From positions 1-19,710 of the forward strand of contig JAQYVG010000025.1 in assembly GCA_030145595.1 (NCBI GenBank): a DNA stretch of 19,710 nt, given 5' to 3'. Below, piece after piece: positions 1 through 6,978 of the stretch (position 1 is its first letter; each line of letters opens with the position of its first letter). The position numbers and the translations under genes were made by a program. This DNA comes from Desulfobacterales bacterium (lineage in GTDB: Bacteria; Desulfobacterota; Desulfobacteria; Desulfobacterales; UBA11574). Under the pieces are notes generated by a model. The model was not told the DNA's origin and did not search any database. It saw nothing but the letters and a program-made list of their open reading frames with translations.

Positions 1-152
1 CAAGCGTAGCGCTCCTCAAGCGAAGCGATCCTCAAGCGTAGCGCTCCCTTTTCATATGACAAATGACTTTTACATATATTAATCTTAGTGGATTCGTGGA
101 TTCGTGGATTCGTGGATTTGTGGATTTGTGGCTTTGTGGCTGAACTATTACG
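1..152 (-). repeat. Composite repeat A (14-mer + 8-bp array + 16-bp array)
   Basis: Read on the minus strand from 152 downwards, the element begins with CGTAATAGTTCAGC (139-152). Seven tandem 8-bp units follow at 83-138; on the plus strand these are CTTAGTG-, GATTCGTG x3, GATTTGTG x2 and GCTTTGTG. A 34-nt AT-rich spacer comes next (49-82), then three 16-bp units at 1-48 of the CAAGCGTAGCGCTCCT type. Each 16-bp unit carries an AGCG/CGCT dyad. The window edge cuts the element, so it probably continues. It begins 8 nt beyond the stop codon of the GspE-like gene. Element B (2249-2366) has the same parts in the same order, in the opposite orientation. No coding sequence is seen here. The repeat structure is read directly; its function is unknown. 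Confidence 0.85.
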
Positions 153-160
153 TAAAACGA

Positions 161-1873
161 CTACATCTCCATGGAAGTTACCTGCCTGACTTCCTCTAAA
201 GTAGTGAGCCCCCCCACAACTTTTTCATATCCAAACTCTCTCAAATTCTTGTGCCCTTTTTCCTTCATATAGTTTTGGAGGATGTCAATCGTCGGATTAC
301 TCAAAATAAGATCCTGCAGGCCGTCGTCCATCTCCAGCAGTTCATAAACACCGATGCGTCCTTTGAAACCGGAATCAAAGCATTCGCTGCACCCCTTGCC
401 CTTAAATAGCCGCCTCTGTTTGTCTTCATTAAGCCCAAGTTCTTTGAGTACTTCCTTAGAAGGGTAGAAATTAGTTCTACATTCAGAGCAAATCGTACGC
501 ACCAGACGCTGTGCCATAGAAGCCAGCAGGGATGAAGAAATAAGATAGGATTCAATTCTCATTTCTAACAGCCGGGTAATAGCACTGGGGCTGTCATTGG
601 TGTGAAGCGTTGAAAGCACCATATGTCCGGTCAAAGAGGCCTGGATTGCAATCTCGGCGGTTTCCCGGTCTCGAATTTCGCCCACCAGGATAATGTCCGG
701 ATCCTGCCTGAGGGCATGTTTCAAAAACGTGGGGAAAGTAAGGCCAATGGCATTCTTTACCTGGTTCTGATTAATGTTCTTTATCTGGTATTCCACAGGA
801 TCTTCAATGGTGATAATATTTTTTTCCTGGCTGTTAAGTATGGATAATGAAGCATACAGTGTGGTGGTCTTGCCGCTTCCTGTCGGACCGCAAACCAAAA
901 TAAGGCCGTGGGGCCTTTTAAGCAGAGACTTGTAGCGTTCCGACAACTCAGTATCAAAACCTAACTTGTTGATATCCAGAATGGCTCTTCCTCTGTCCAG
1001 AATTCTCAAGACGATCTTTTCGCCATATATTCCCGGCATGGATGAAAACCGAAGATCAACCGTACGCCTGTCTACATTCACCTGAATGCGACCGTCTTGC
1101 GGCATACGTCTTTCGGCGATATCCAGGTTGGCCATCACCTTCAGTCTGGACACCACGGCCGGATGCATATCAATTTTAGGAGACATGAGTTCATATAAAA
1201 CACCGTCAACCCGGGCTCTAATCTGAAATTTTTTAGGCTGCGGCTCCAGATGAATATCGCTGGCACCGTCCCGAATAGCTTTGAGCAGGATCATATTGAC
1301 CATAGTGATCACCGGGCTTCCCTCCGCCATTTCAGCGATCTCACTGATCCCCCTCTCCGACACGCTCTCAACGACCTCTATTTCGGCATCTTCGAAGCTG
1401 GTCATAACATCATCAATGCTCACATCTTCCCGGTAGCTTTGATTGACGGCTTCTATAATATCATCCACACGGCATATGACCGGCTGTACTTCCAGATTGG
1501 TGATTTTGGAAATTTCGTCAAACACAAAAATGTCATTAGGATCTGCCGTGGCCAGGGTCAGTATATTGTTGACGCGGAACATGGGAATAACTTGATAAAG
1601 GATAGCCTTTTCTTTGGGCAAAACATGCGCAATCCGGGGGTCTACCAAACCTTTGCGCAGCCAGACATGCGGTATCCCCAACTGCTCTCCCAGGACATTG
1701 GTCAACTCCTGTGCGGTCAGAATCTTTTTGTCTACCAAAACTTGGCCAAGCGGTTTGGAAACCTCTTTTTGAAGGCGCAAAAACTCAACCAGTTCATCCG
1801 GAGTAATGCGCCCCTGGCGTACCAGAATTTCTCCAAGCTTCATTCTTTTTTTTGGTATATTGCTCTTTTTCAT
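161..1873 (-). CDS. GspE/PilB-family secretion/pilus assembly ATPase with MshEN domain
   Basis: Hexameric AAA-like ATPase of the type II secretion/type IV pilus family, which powers pilin or pseudopilin assembly from the cytoplasmic face of the inner membrane. The N-terminus holds two 24-residue MshEN motifs (residues 12-35 and 41-64) separated by five residues, each of the form xLGxxL...G/KxI/LTxxEL; in MshE this arrangement binds c-di-GMP. The catalytic core has Walker A GPTGSGKT (329-336), an Asp-box region (about 351-360), Walker B IILVGEIRD (394-402) and a His box LSTLHTN (420-426). A tetracysteine zinc site is present (C462, C465, C495, C498). The length of 570 aa is normal. The start ATG overlaps the stop of the STAS gene (ATGA), implying translational coupling. 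No gspF, pilC or pilin gene is visible, so the choice between PilB, GspE and MshE is open; the MshEN motifs and lone context favour a PilB/MshE-like member. Confidence 0.93.
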   Translation of the reverse strand: MKKSNIPKKRMKLGEILVRQGRITPDELVEFLRLQKEVSKPLGQVLVDKKILTAQELTNVLGEQLGIPHVWLRKGLVDPRIAHVLPKEKAILYQVIPMFRVNNILTLATADPNDIFVFDEISKITNLEVQPVICRVDDIIEAVNQSYREDVSIDDVMTSFEDAEIEVVESVSERGISEIAEMAEGSPVITMVNMILLKAIRDGASDIHLEPQPKKFQIRARVDGVLYELMSPKIDMHPAVVSRLKVMANLDIAERRMPQDGRIQVNVDRRTVDLRFSSMPGIYGEKIVLRILDRGRAILDINKLGFDTELSERYKSLLKRPHGLILVCGPTGSGKTTTLYASLSILNSQEKNIITIEDPVEYQIKNINQNQVKNAIGLTFPTFLKHALRQDPDIILVGEIRDRETAEIAIQASLTGHMVLSTLHTNDSPSAITRLLEMRIESYLISSSLLASMAQRLVRTICSECRTNFYPSKEVLKELGLNEDKQRRLFKGKGCSECFDSGFKGRIGVYELLEMDDGLQDLILSNPTIDILQNYMKEKGHKNLREFGYEKVVGGLTTLEEVRQVTSMEM

Positions 1874-2235
1874 GGATAACTTCTCAGGGCTTCGGCAATA
1901 TCTTCATAGACAAAAAAAACGTTGATAAGCCGTGTTGACAGTAATATGTCCCGGCAAACCGCATTCAGGCCGGCAATTTTTATGGCACCGCCTCGATTTT
2001 TGAGTTCATTGTGCAACTGTAGTAAAAGTTCCAGTCCCTTGCTGTCCAGGAAGGACATATTTTTACAATCCAGGATAATCCTGGTTTGATTTTGGCCGAC
2101 TAACCCCTTTATCAGGTCTTCTAGTTCTTTACAATTTTGATAGGTCAGTGACTTGCCGGGGTCTACAACATTGCTGGCTCCAACTTTCTTTATACCGATT
2201 TTAGTTTGCTGTTTCTCGGTATCGCTACTGGCCAT
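1870..2235 (-). CDS. STAS-domain protein (anti-sigma factor antagonist-like)
   Basis: Single STAS domain of 121 aa, of the SpoIIAA/RsbV type, a fold that acts as a phosphorylatable switch in partner-switching regulation. Residues about 10-118 give the beta-alpha STAS pattern. The signature MSFLDSKGL places a candidate phospho-serine at S65, and a hydrophobic helix LELLLQLHNELKNRGG follows. The start at 2235 is chosen because AGAAGGAG lies 3 nt upstream; an in-frame GTG at 2265 would translate the dispersed repeat 14-mer (AELLRK) and is unlikely. The stop overlaps the ATG of the ATPase gene, so the two are probably co-translated. No anti-sigma kinase or PP2C phosphatase is adjacent, so its partner is unknown. 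A role in controlling the neighbouring ATPase, or a two-component output, is possible but inferred only. Confidence 0.88.
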   Translation of the reverse strand: MASSDTEKQQTKIGIKKVGASNVVDPGKSLTYQNCKELEDLIKGLVGQNQTRIILDCKNMSFLDSKGLELLLQLHNELKNRGGAIKIAGLNAVCRDILLSTRLINVFFVYEDIAEALRSYP

Positions 2236-2238
2236 ATT

Positions 2239-2246
2239 CTCCTTCT
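2239..2246 (-). promoter_or_regulatory. Ribosome binding site of the STAS gene
   Basis: AGAAGGAG on the minus strand, three bases before ATG at 2235. It decides the start over the upstream in-frame GTG at 2265. It sits 2 nt from the end of repeat element B. A very similar AGAAGGAGAAT follows the partial repeat upstream of the aminotransferase start at 10736. Confidence 0.8.
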
Positions 2247-2248
2247 TT

Positions 2249-2366
2249 CGTAATAGTTCAGCCACTAAGGCACTAAGACACTAAGATTATTACATGCAAA
2301 AGTCAATTGTCATTTGCCATTGGAGTGCTACGCTTGAGGAGCGCTACGCTTTAGGATCGCTTTCAG
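2249..2366 (+). repeat. Composite repeat B, inverted copy of element A
   Basis: Read on the plus strand: CGTAATAGTTCAGC (2249-2262), three 8-bp units CACTAAGG, CACTAAGA, CACTAAGA (2263-2286), a 35-nt spacer (2287-2321), then 16-bp units GGAGTGCTACGCTTGA (2322-2337), GGAGCGCTACGCTTTA (2338-2353) and a decayed third unit. The spacer shares blocks with element A, such as AAAAGTCA and TTGTCAT. This shows the composite is one unit and not a chance adjacency of arrays. It occupies the region directly upstream of the STAS ribosome binding site. Together with element C and the hairpin between them it fills almost all of the 328-nt gap 2236-2563; no gene is supported there. Confidence 0.85.
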
Positions 2367-2401
2367 CCGGCGTAGCTAAAGCTACTTTGGCGAAGTCGGC
2401 T
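2365..2401. repeat. Hairpin-forming sequence between repeats B and C
   Basis: Perfect inner palindrome GTAGCT-AA-AGCTAC (2372-2385), with outer arms AGCCG (2365-2369) and CGGCT (2397-2401). It lies between two converging composite repeats. There is no T-run directly after it on either strand, so it is not a clear intrinsic terminator, although it lies beyond the 3' end of the histidine kinase gene. Confidence 0.6.
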
Positions 2402-2435
2402 CGCTTAAGGGGGAAAAGTCTTTTTATCAATACCC

Positions 2436-2540
2436 CTCAAGGCCGCCAGGCCGCTCCTCAAACGAAGTGCTCCTCAAGCGTAGCGGTCTTTTCTATCCCC
2501 CTTCTTTGTGCCTTCGTGCCTTCGTGGCTGACTGTTCTTC
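2436..2540 (-). repeat. Composite repeat C (diverged copy)
   Basis: Same order of parts as A, on the minus strand. A decayed 14-mer (GCTGACTGTTCTT on the plus strand from 2527) is followed by three 8-bp units (2503-2526: TCTTTGTG, CCTTCGTG, CCTTCGTG), a short spacer, then 16-bp units CTCAAGCGTAGCGGTC (2473-2488) and CTCAAACGAAGTGCTC (2457-2472). A further, more diverged CTCAAGGCCGCC-type unit ends the array. It begins about 24 nt beyond the stop of the histidine kinase at 2564. Elements B and C point toward each other. Confidence 0.75.
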
Positions 2541-2563
2541 TTTCTAAAATCCCAAGCCGAATA

Positions 2564-4390
2564 TCAGGTTTCTCCAAGATAGAACTCTTCCATTGGTAAT
2601 TTTATCGTAAAATGAGTCCCCCTGCCGGGGGTGCTCTCGACATTGATTTCACCACCGTGCAGATGAACAATCTCCGAAGTAGTTGCCAGTCCCAGCCCAC
2701 TGCCGTCTTGATCGGTCACTTGCGGGTTGTCGGAACGATAGAACTTTTCAAATATGTGCGGCAGCTCTTCCGAAGAAATACCGTATCCGGTATCAATAAT
2801 GTCAAAGACTACCATTCTATCCTGCTCGCTGATCTCTAATGTAATGCTGCCGTTTGGGGGCGTATATTTCAAAGCATTGCCTAAAACATTAATAATTGCG
2901 GTCTTCATCAGATCCTTGTCGGCCATCAAATTAGGAAATATGTCCGGCTGATTTTTCTCAATAGTGATGTTTTTCTCAAGAGCTGAAGCCTCGATGGACG
3001 AGATACAGTCTTCGAAAAACCCGTCGGTTTTCACCAGCCCTTTGTCTAAGGTGAGGCTTCCCATCTCCATTTTTGAAATATTAAGAAGGTTTTTAACCAT
3101 ATCTGCCAATCGGTTGGTCTGTTCATTAATGGTATTATAAAATTCTTTTTGCAATTCAATGTCTTCAATTTCACCGTCCATAAGCATTTCGCTGTATGAT
3201 TTAATATTTGTAATCGGAGTCAGAATCTCATGGGCAACGTGAGCGATAAATTCGTGCTTAGCCTTTTCCGCTAAGGATTCGACTGTGGCATTGTGAAACG
3301 AAATTATTTTTCCGATGGGTGTGTTTTCACCACCCACGAGATAGCTGGCGGAAACCTTGAAGATTTCACCCGGGGGTGTTTCGGGAAAAATGGATTCCAC
3401 CCCGCTTATGGTCTTGGACTGCCCGACCGTATCATCATGAGAAACGAATGAAGTAATTTCACTGTGATCTATAACGGCACTGAAGGACTGCAAAATCACG
3501 TCTTCCGGCTTTTTGTCTAACAGCTTAAGCATGTATGCGTTAATATGGTCAATATTTTCCTGAATATCGGTTATTATGATGCCAAAGTTGATTGAATCTA
3601 AAATTTTGACAATTTTATTTTTCTCGAAAGTCGTCACGCCCAGCTTGGAAATCAAGTCCACATTGTCTGTTTCGATAAGTTTCACTTTGCTTTTTATTGT
3701 GCTTAAATACTCCTCAAGATCATCAATTATTGGTGCAATTCCGACTACTCTTCCTGAAACTTTGACCGCCGGCTTTGAATCGCTGCCGGTTGTAACAAAG
3801 AATTGATCTAAATTCTTTAACGGTTTGAGTGCCAGCGTTACCCCATAATAGCCTATAAGTAAGACGGCTAATATTAAAAAAGCAATCATTGCCAGGAAAC
3901 TAATACGCTCCCATGAGAGAAGCGAGGACGACGGAAGTTCGAGGCCCAGCCGAATGGTGCCGTTTCTTTGCCCGTTTTTATAAACAGGTTTGGCGAATTC
4001 GAATATTTTATCCTTAGATCCACGGACCTCAAAGGTTTGTTTTAATAGCCCCGTTGCAGCAATGGATTTTGCCTGGATATCCTTTGGGATCTTAGAGGAA
4101 AGATCCTCGGAAGATAGTGAAACCAGGGCATTTCCGGCGTGGTCATGTATAAAGAGGTAAACAAAACCTTCTTGAGTAGTATATTCCGTGAGCGTTCTAA
4201 GAAAGTAGTCGCGCTTATCAGACTCAAACTCCATGATAGGATACAGTGCAATGAGGCTTGCCAGATAATTCCCTTTGCTCAGGATCTCTTGTATATTCTG
4301 CTTTTCATCCTTTTGTTTCAGGTTTAGCGTCAAAATAGCGACCCCAATAATAAAGATCGCAAGCAACGCTATACTTATCCGTGGTTTCAT
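2564..4390 (-). CDS. Membrane sensor histidine kinase
   Basis: Transmembrane two-component sensor kinase, 608 aa from this start. Transmembrane helix 1 spans about 5-24, a periplasmic sensor region about 25-160, and helix 2 about 162-187. A linker or PAS-like region follows (about 255-370, containing IIITDIQENIDHINAYMLKLL). The HisKA domain has its phospho-acceptor H387 in HVAHEILTP. The HATPase domain shows an N box (N501, N505), G1 DTGYGIS (533-539) and G2 GSGLGLA (563-569). The start at 4390 (MKPRIS) is preferred over the in-frame ATG at 4468: it gives a clean N-terminal membrane helix, has AGG upstream, and avoids a 38-nt overlap with the preceding gene. It lies 40 nt after the hybrid kinase gene and is probably co-transcribed with it. 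No DNA-binding response regulator is adjacent, so the phosphate may pass to the REC domains of the neighbouring hybrid. Confidence 0.92.
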   Translation of the reverse strand: MKPRISIALLAIFIIGVAILTLNLKQKDEKQNIQEILSKGNYLASLIALYPIMEFESDKRDYFLRTLTEYTTQEGFVYLFIHDHAGNALVSLSSEDLSSKIPKDIQAKSIAATGLLKQTFEVRGSKDKIFEFAKPVYKNGQRNGTIRLGLELPSSSLLSWERISFLAMIAFLILAVLLIGYYGVTLALKPLKNLDQFFVTTGSDSKPAVKVSGRVVGIAPIIDDLEEYLSTIKSKVKLIETDNVDLISKLGVTTFEKNKIVKILDSINFGIIITDIQENIDHINAYMLKLLDKKPEDVILQSFSAVIDHSEITSFVSHDDTVGQSKTISGVESIFPETPPGEIFKVSASYLVGGENTPIGKIISFHNATVESLAEKAKHEFIAHVAHEILTPITNIKSYSEMLMDGEIEDIELQKEFYNTINEQTNRLADMVKNLLNISKMEMGSLTLDKGLVKTDGFFEDCISSIEASALEKNITIEKNQPDIFPNLMADKDLMKTAIINVLGNALKYTPPNGSITLEISEQDRMVVFDIIDTGYGISSEELPHIFEKFYRSDNPQVTDQDGSGLGLATTSEIVHLHGGEINVESTPGRGTHFTIKLPMEEFYLGET

Positions 4391-4430
4391 ACAATACCTG
4401 TCTATTAAATCTATTACCGTCCGGAAACTG

Positions 4431-6887
4431 CTATTTTTGTAATAGTTCAGCCCCCACAGCCGTCCCAAGTCTCTCCAGTGTATATGGTTTTTTTATATAA
4501 GTTCCTGCTCCCAGTCTTTGAGCCTCTTTAACCTGATCTGTTTCAGAAAAACCGCTGGCGATTACCGCTTTCTGTCCAGGGTTCAAATCAAGAATTCTTT
4601 TGTAGGTTTCAAGCCCGTCGATTCCAGGATCCATAATCATATCCAATACCAATAAATCTACAGTATTATCTTTAATATAGTCAACGGCTGCTTCACCATT
4701 TGAAACCACTGTAGCGGAATATCCCAGTTTTACCAGCATTTTATAAGCTATTTCTCTTTGTTCTGCCACATCATCCACAATTAAAATCGACTCTCCTTTT
4801 CCCGCCAAATCTTTGATGGATAACCGGTGGTTATCATTGACCATTTCCTCTCTGGTGACGGGAAAATAAAGGGTAAACGTCGTTCCTTTTTCTCTGGTGC
4901 TTTGAATGTCAATATACCCTTTATGGTCTTTCACGGTGCCCCATACCACCGCCATACCCAATCCTGTACCGCTGTTCCCCATAACTTTTTTGGTATAAAA
5001 GGGATCGAATATTTTATCCATATCCTCAGCAGAGATACCCAGTCCGGTGTCTGAAACTGTAAAGGTAACATAATCCCCTTCTTGCACATCGTCATACCCG
5101 CTTAACGGACTGTCAATATATCGGTTTTCGGTTGAAATTAAAATTTTGCCTCCCGCTGGCATAGACTCAGCTGCATTAGATACTAAATTCATGACTGTCA
5201 TGGATAGGTGTGTCGGGGAGCCCTTAACATGCAACAAACCGGTTTCAAAATCGGTTGCTAGTTCAACTTGAGGGTGGTACCTTTTTAGCTTATTATATTC
5301 GGGACTTTCTAAATATTCAGAAACAATATCGTTAAGCTGCACAATATCCTTGACCGCGACACCTCTTCTTGCCAGAGTCAGCAAATCCTGTACGATAGCG
5401 GCGGCTTTTTCCCCTGATTTTTTTACGGTTAAAATTGCATTTCTTAAAGGGCTATCCGGGGGAAGATCCATTAATATTAAATCGGGATAGCTTACCAGAC
5501 CTGACAAGATGTTATTAAGATCATGAGCCACTCCGCCGGCAAGCGTTCCGATGGCTTCCATCTTCTGGGCATGCTGGAGTTTGGCTTCCAATTTCTTTTT
5601 CTCTTGTTCTGACCGATAACGCTCGCTGATGTTAACTGCAACGCCGGCAAGCAAAAAAGGCCTGCTCTCTTTGAAGATAGGAAATTTGGTGGTAAGGAAA
5701 TACTCGGTTTCATCGTTAATTGTTACGATATCAACAGTGCTCAAGACCCTTCCTTCGGACATGACCATTTTATCATTTTCTTGCATCCGCCCGGCCACTT
5801 CAGCAGACCAGATTGCATCATCGCTCCGGCCGATAAAGTCATCCGGATCAACCTTGAGCATATTTTTATAGGCTTCGTTAAAATAAATATAACGCCCGTT
5901 AAAATCTTTCATGAAGGCTAAGGCCGGAAGATGTTTCATAAAAGAATCAAAGAGCTCTTTGCTTTCTCGTAGCGCCGCCTCCACTAAAATGCGCTCGTTG
6001 ATTTCCTTTAGAAGCAGCTTATTGGTTGTGGTTAATTCGGAAGTGCGCGCTTTAACAAGAACTTCAAGGTGGTCCCGGTATTCTCTTAATTCTTTCTCCG
6101 TTTTTTTTCGTTCAGTCACATCCGTTATTATAATTATGAAGGTGGTTTCATCTCCTTTCACCTCTTGTTTCTTGATGATAACCTGTCTGTTATTAAGCTC
6201 AACCGGAGTGTCCCCATCGATTTCAGGGGGCCGGCCTTTTTCTGTTTTCAACAGGGTTTCTATATGCAAACGCTCCTTTTCGTCGAATAAATCTAAAAAA
6301 TGTTTAAACAAGAGTTTTTCCAGCGGCATACCGAAGAAAGATGCCGCCGTTGAATTGGCATAAACGACCCTGCCGGAAAAAACCTCAAGAATTCCCTCTG
6401 CCATGCTTTCTAACATGGTTTCCAGATGGTGATTACGGGAAAGCAACTCTCTGGTCATTTGCCGGGGATATATTTCATCTAAGCCCTTAATCGCTTTGGG
6501 CCCATCTTCTTTTTGCGGAGAATCCGATTCTTTTACCGCTGCTAAAACATGCTCGGCAATTGAGTCTTCGGTGCCTTTTGCAATACAAGCATCCGCACCG
6601 ATTTCCGTGTAGTCGAAGTCAAGTTCGGAAGCCGCCGCAGAAACAAGCACCAGGCAGCAATCCTGCAGGTGCTCCATTTTGCGGACAATTTTGCACAACT
6701 TGTCTCCACCGATCAGAGGCATTACAAAGTCGACAAAAATAATGTCAGGCGTATAGGAAACAAGCAGGTCCAGGGCTGAGAAACCATCTTCAGCAGTGAC
6801 GACCTGATGCCCTTCTTCCTCCAGCAGATTTGATATGAATTCCAACATCTGCCGATTATCGTCCACCACAAGAATTTTCTTTTTCAT
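4431..6887 (-). CDS. Hybrid histidine kinase REC-PAS-PAS-HisKA-HATPase-REC
   Basis: Soluble hybrid signalling kinase, 818 aa, with no transmembrane segment. The N-terminal receiver (about 4-118) has acidic pair D9/D10, phospho-acceptor D53, S83 and K104. PAS1 spans about 152-256 and is followed by a coiled coil (about 256-310). PAS2 spans about 311-425 and contains FMKDFNGRYIYFNEAY. HisKA has H455 in GGVAHDLNNILSG, the pattern of NtrB-like/HisKA hybrid kinases. The HATPase shows N567/N571, DTGLGIS (613-619) and GTGLG (640-644). The C-terminal receiver (about 699-815) has D705/D706, phospho-acceptor D749, S778 and K800-P801. AAGGA lies 9 nt before the ATG. Receivers at both ends with no output domain suggest a phosphorelay node. 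The last codons (AELLQK) coincide exactly with the dispersed 13-mer repeat core. Confidence 0.94.
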   Translation of the reverse strand: MKKKILVVDDNRQMLEFISNLLEEEGHQVVTAEDGFSALDLLVSYTPDIIFVDFVMPLIGGDKLCKIVRKMEHLQDCCLVLVSAAASELDFDYTEIGADACIAKGTEDSIAEHVLAAVKESDSPQKEDGPKAIKGLDEIYPRQMTRELLSRNHHLETMLESMAEGILEVFSGRVVYANSTAASFFGMPLEKLLFKHFLDLFDEKERLHIETLLKTEKGRPPEIDGDTPVELNNRQVIIKKQEVKGDETTFIIIITDVTERKKTEKELREYRDHLEVLVKARTSELTTTNKLLLKEINERILVEAALRESKELFDSFMKHLPALAFMKDFNGRYIYFNEAYKNMLKVDPDDFIGRSDDAIWSAEVAGRMQENDKMVMSEGRVLSTVDIVTINDETEYFLTTKFPIFKESRPFLLAGVAVNISERYRSEQEKKKLEAKLQHAQKMEAIGTLAGGVAHDLNNILSGLVSYPDLILMDLPPDSPLRNAILTVKKSGEKAAAIVQDLLTLARRGVAVKDIVQLNDIVSEYLESPEYNKLKRYHPQVELATDFETGLLHVKGSPTHLSMTVMNLVSNAAESMPAGGKILISTENRYIDSPLSGYDDVQEGDYVTFTVSDTGLGISAEDMDKIFDPFYTKKVMGNSGTGLGMAVVWGTVKDHKGYIDIQSTREKGTTFTLYFPVTREEMVNDNHRLSIKDLAGKGESILIVDDVAEQREIAYKMLVKLGYSATVVSNGEAAVDYIKDNTVDLLVLDMIMDPGIDGLETYKRILDLNPGQKAVIASGFSETDQVKEAQRLGAGTYIKKPYTLERLGTAVGAELLQK
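4439..4451 (-). repeat. Isolated copy of the GCTGAACTATTAC repeat core
   Basis: Exact 13-mer on the minus strand, inside the last codons of the hybrid kinase (GCT GAA CTA TTA C). It has no adjoining 8-bp array. The same 13-mer is found at 139-151, 2250-2262 and 6966-6978, with a two-mismatch version at 10773-10785. Confidence 0.7.
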
Positions 6888-6965
6888 GCTAAAAAATCCT
6901 TAATACAGAGTTCACAAATAATGATAGATGATGCGGTAATTTTTATCTGATGAATGCCGAGGTCT

Positions 6966-6978
6966 GTAATAGTTCAGC
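6966..6978 (-). repeat. Isolated copy of the GCTGAACTATTAC repeat core
   Basis: Exact 13-mer on the minus strand. Its internal TGA (6974-6976) is the stop codon of the S41 peptidase gene. It has no adjoining 8-bp array. Confidence 0.7.

Noticed and set aside
1..152. CRISPR array
   Set aside because: Units are 8 and 16 bp in direct tandem with no unique spacers, and no cas genes are present.
1250..1879. 209-codon plus-strand open frame opposite the GspE-like gene
   Set aside because: Lies wholly antisense to a strongly supported ATPase; its protein has no recognisable domain and mirrors the codon structure of the real gene.
2236..2265. Extended GTG start for the STAS protein
   Set aside because: Would translate the repeat 14-mer; the ATG at 2235 has a strong ribosome site and begins a normal-length STAS protein.
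4391..4468. Extended ATG start for the membrane histidine kinase
   Set aside because: Adds 26 residues before a clean N-terminal membrane helix and overlaps the preceding gene by 38 nt.
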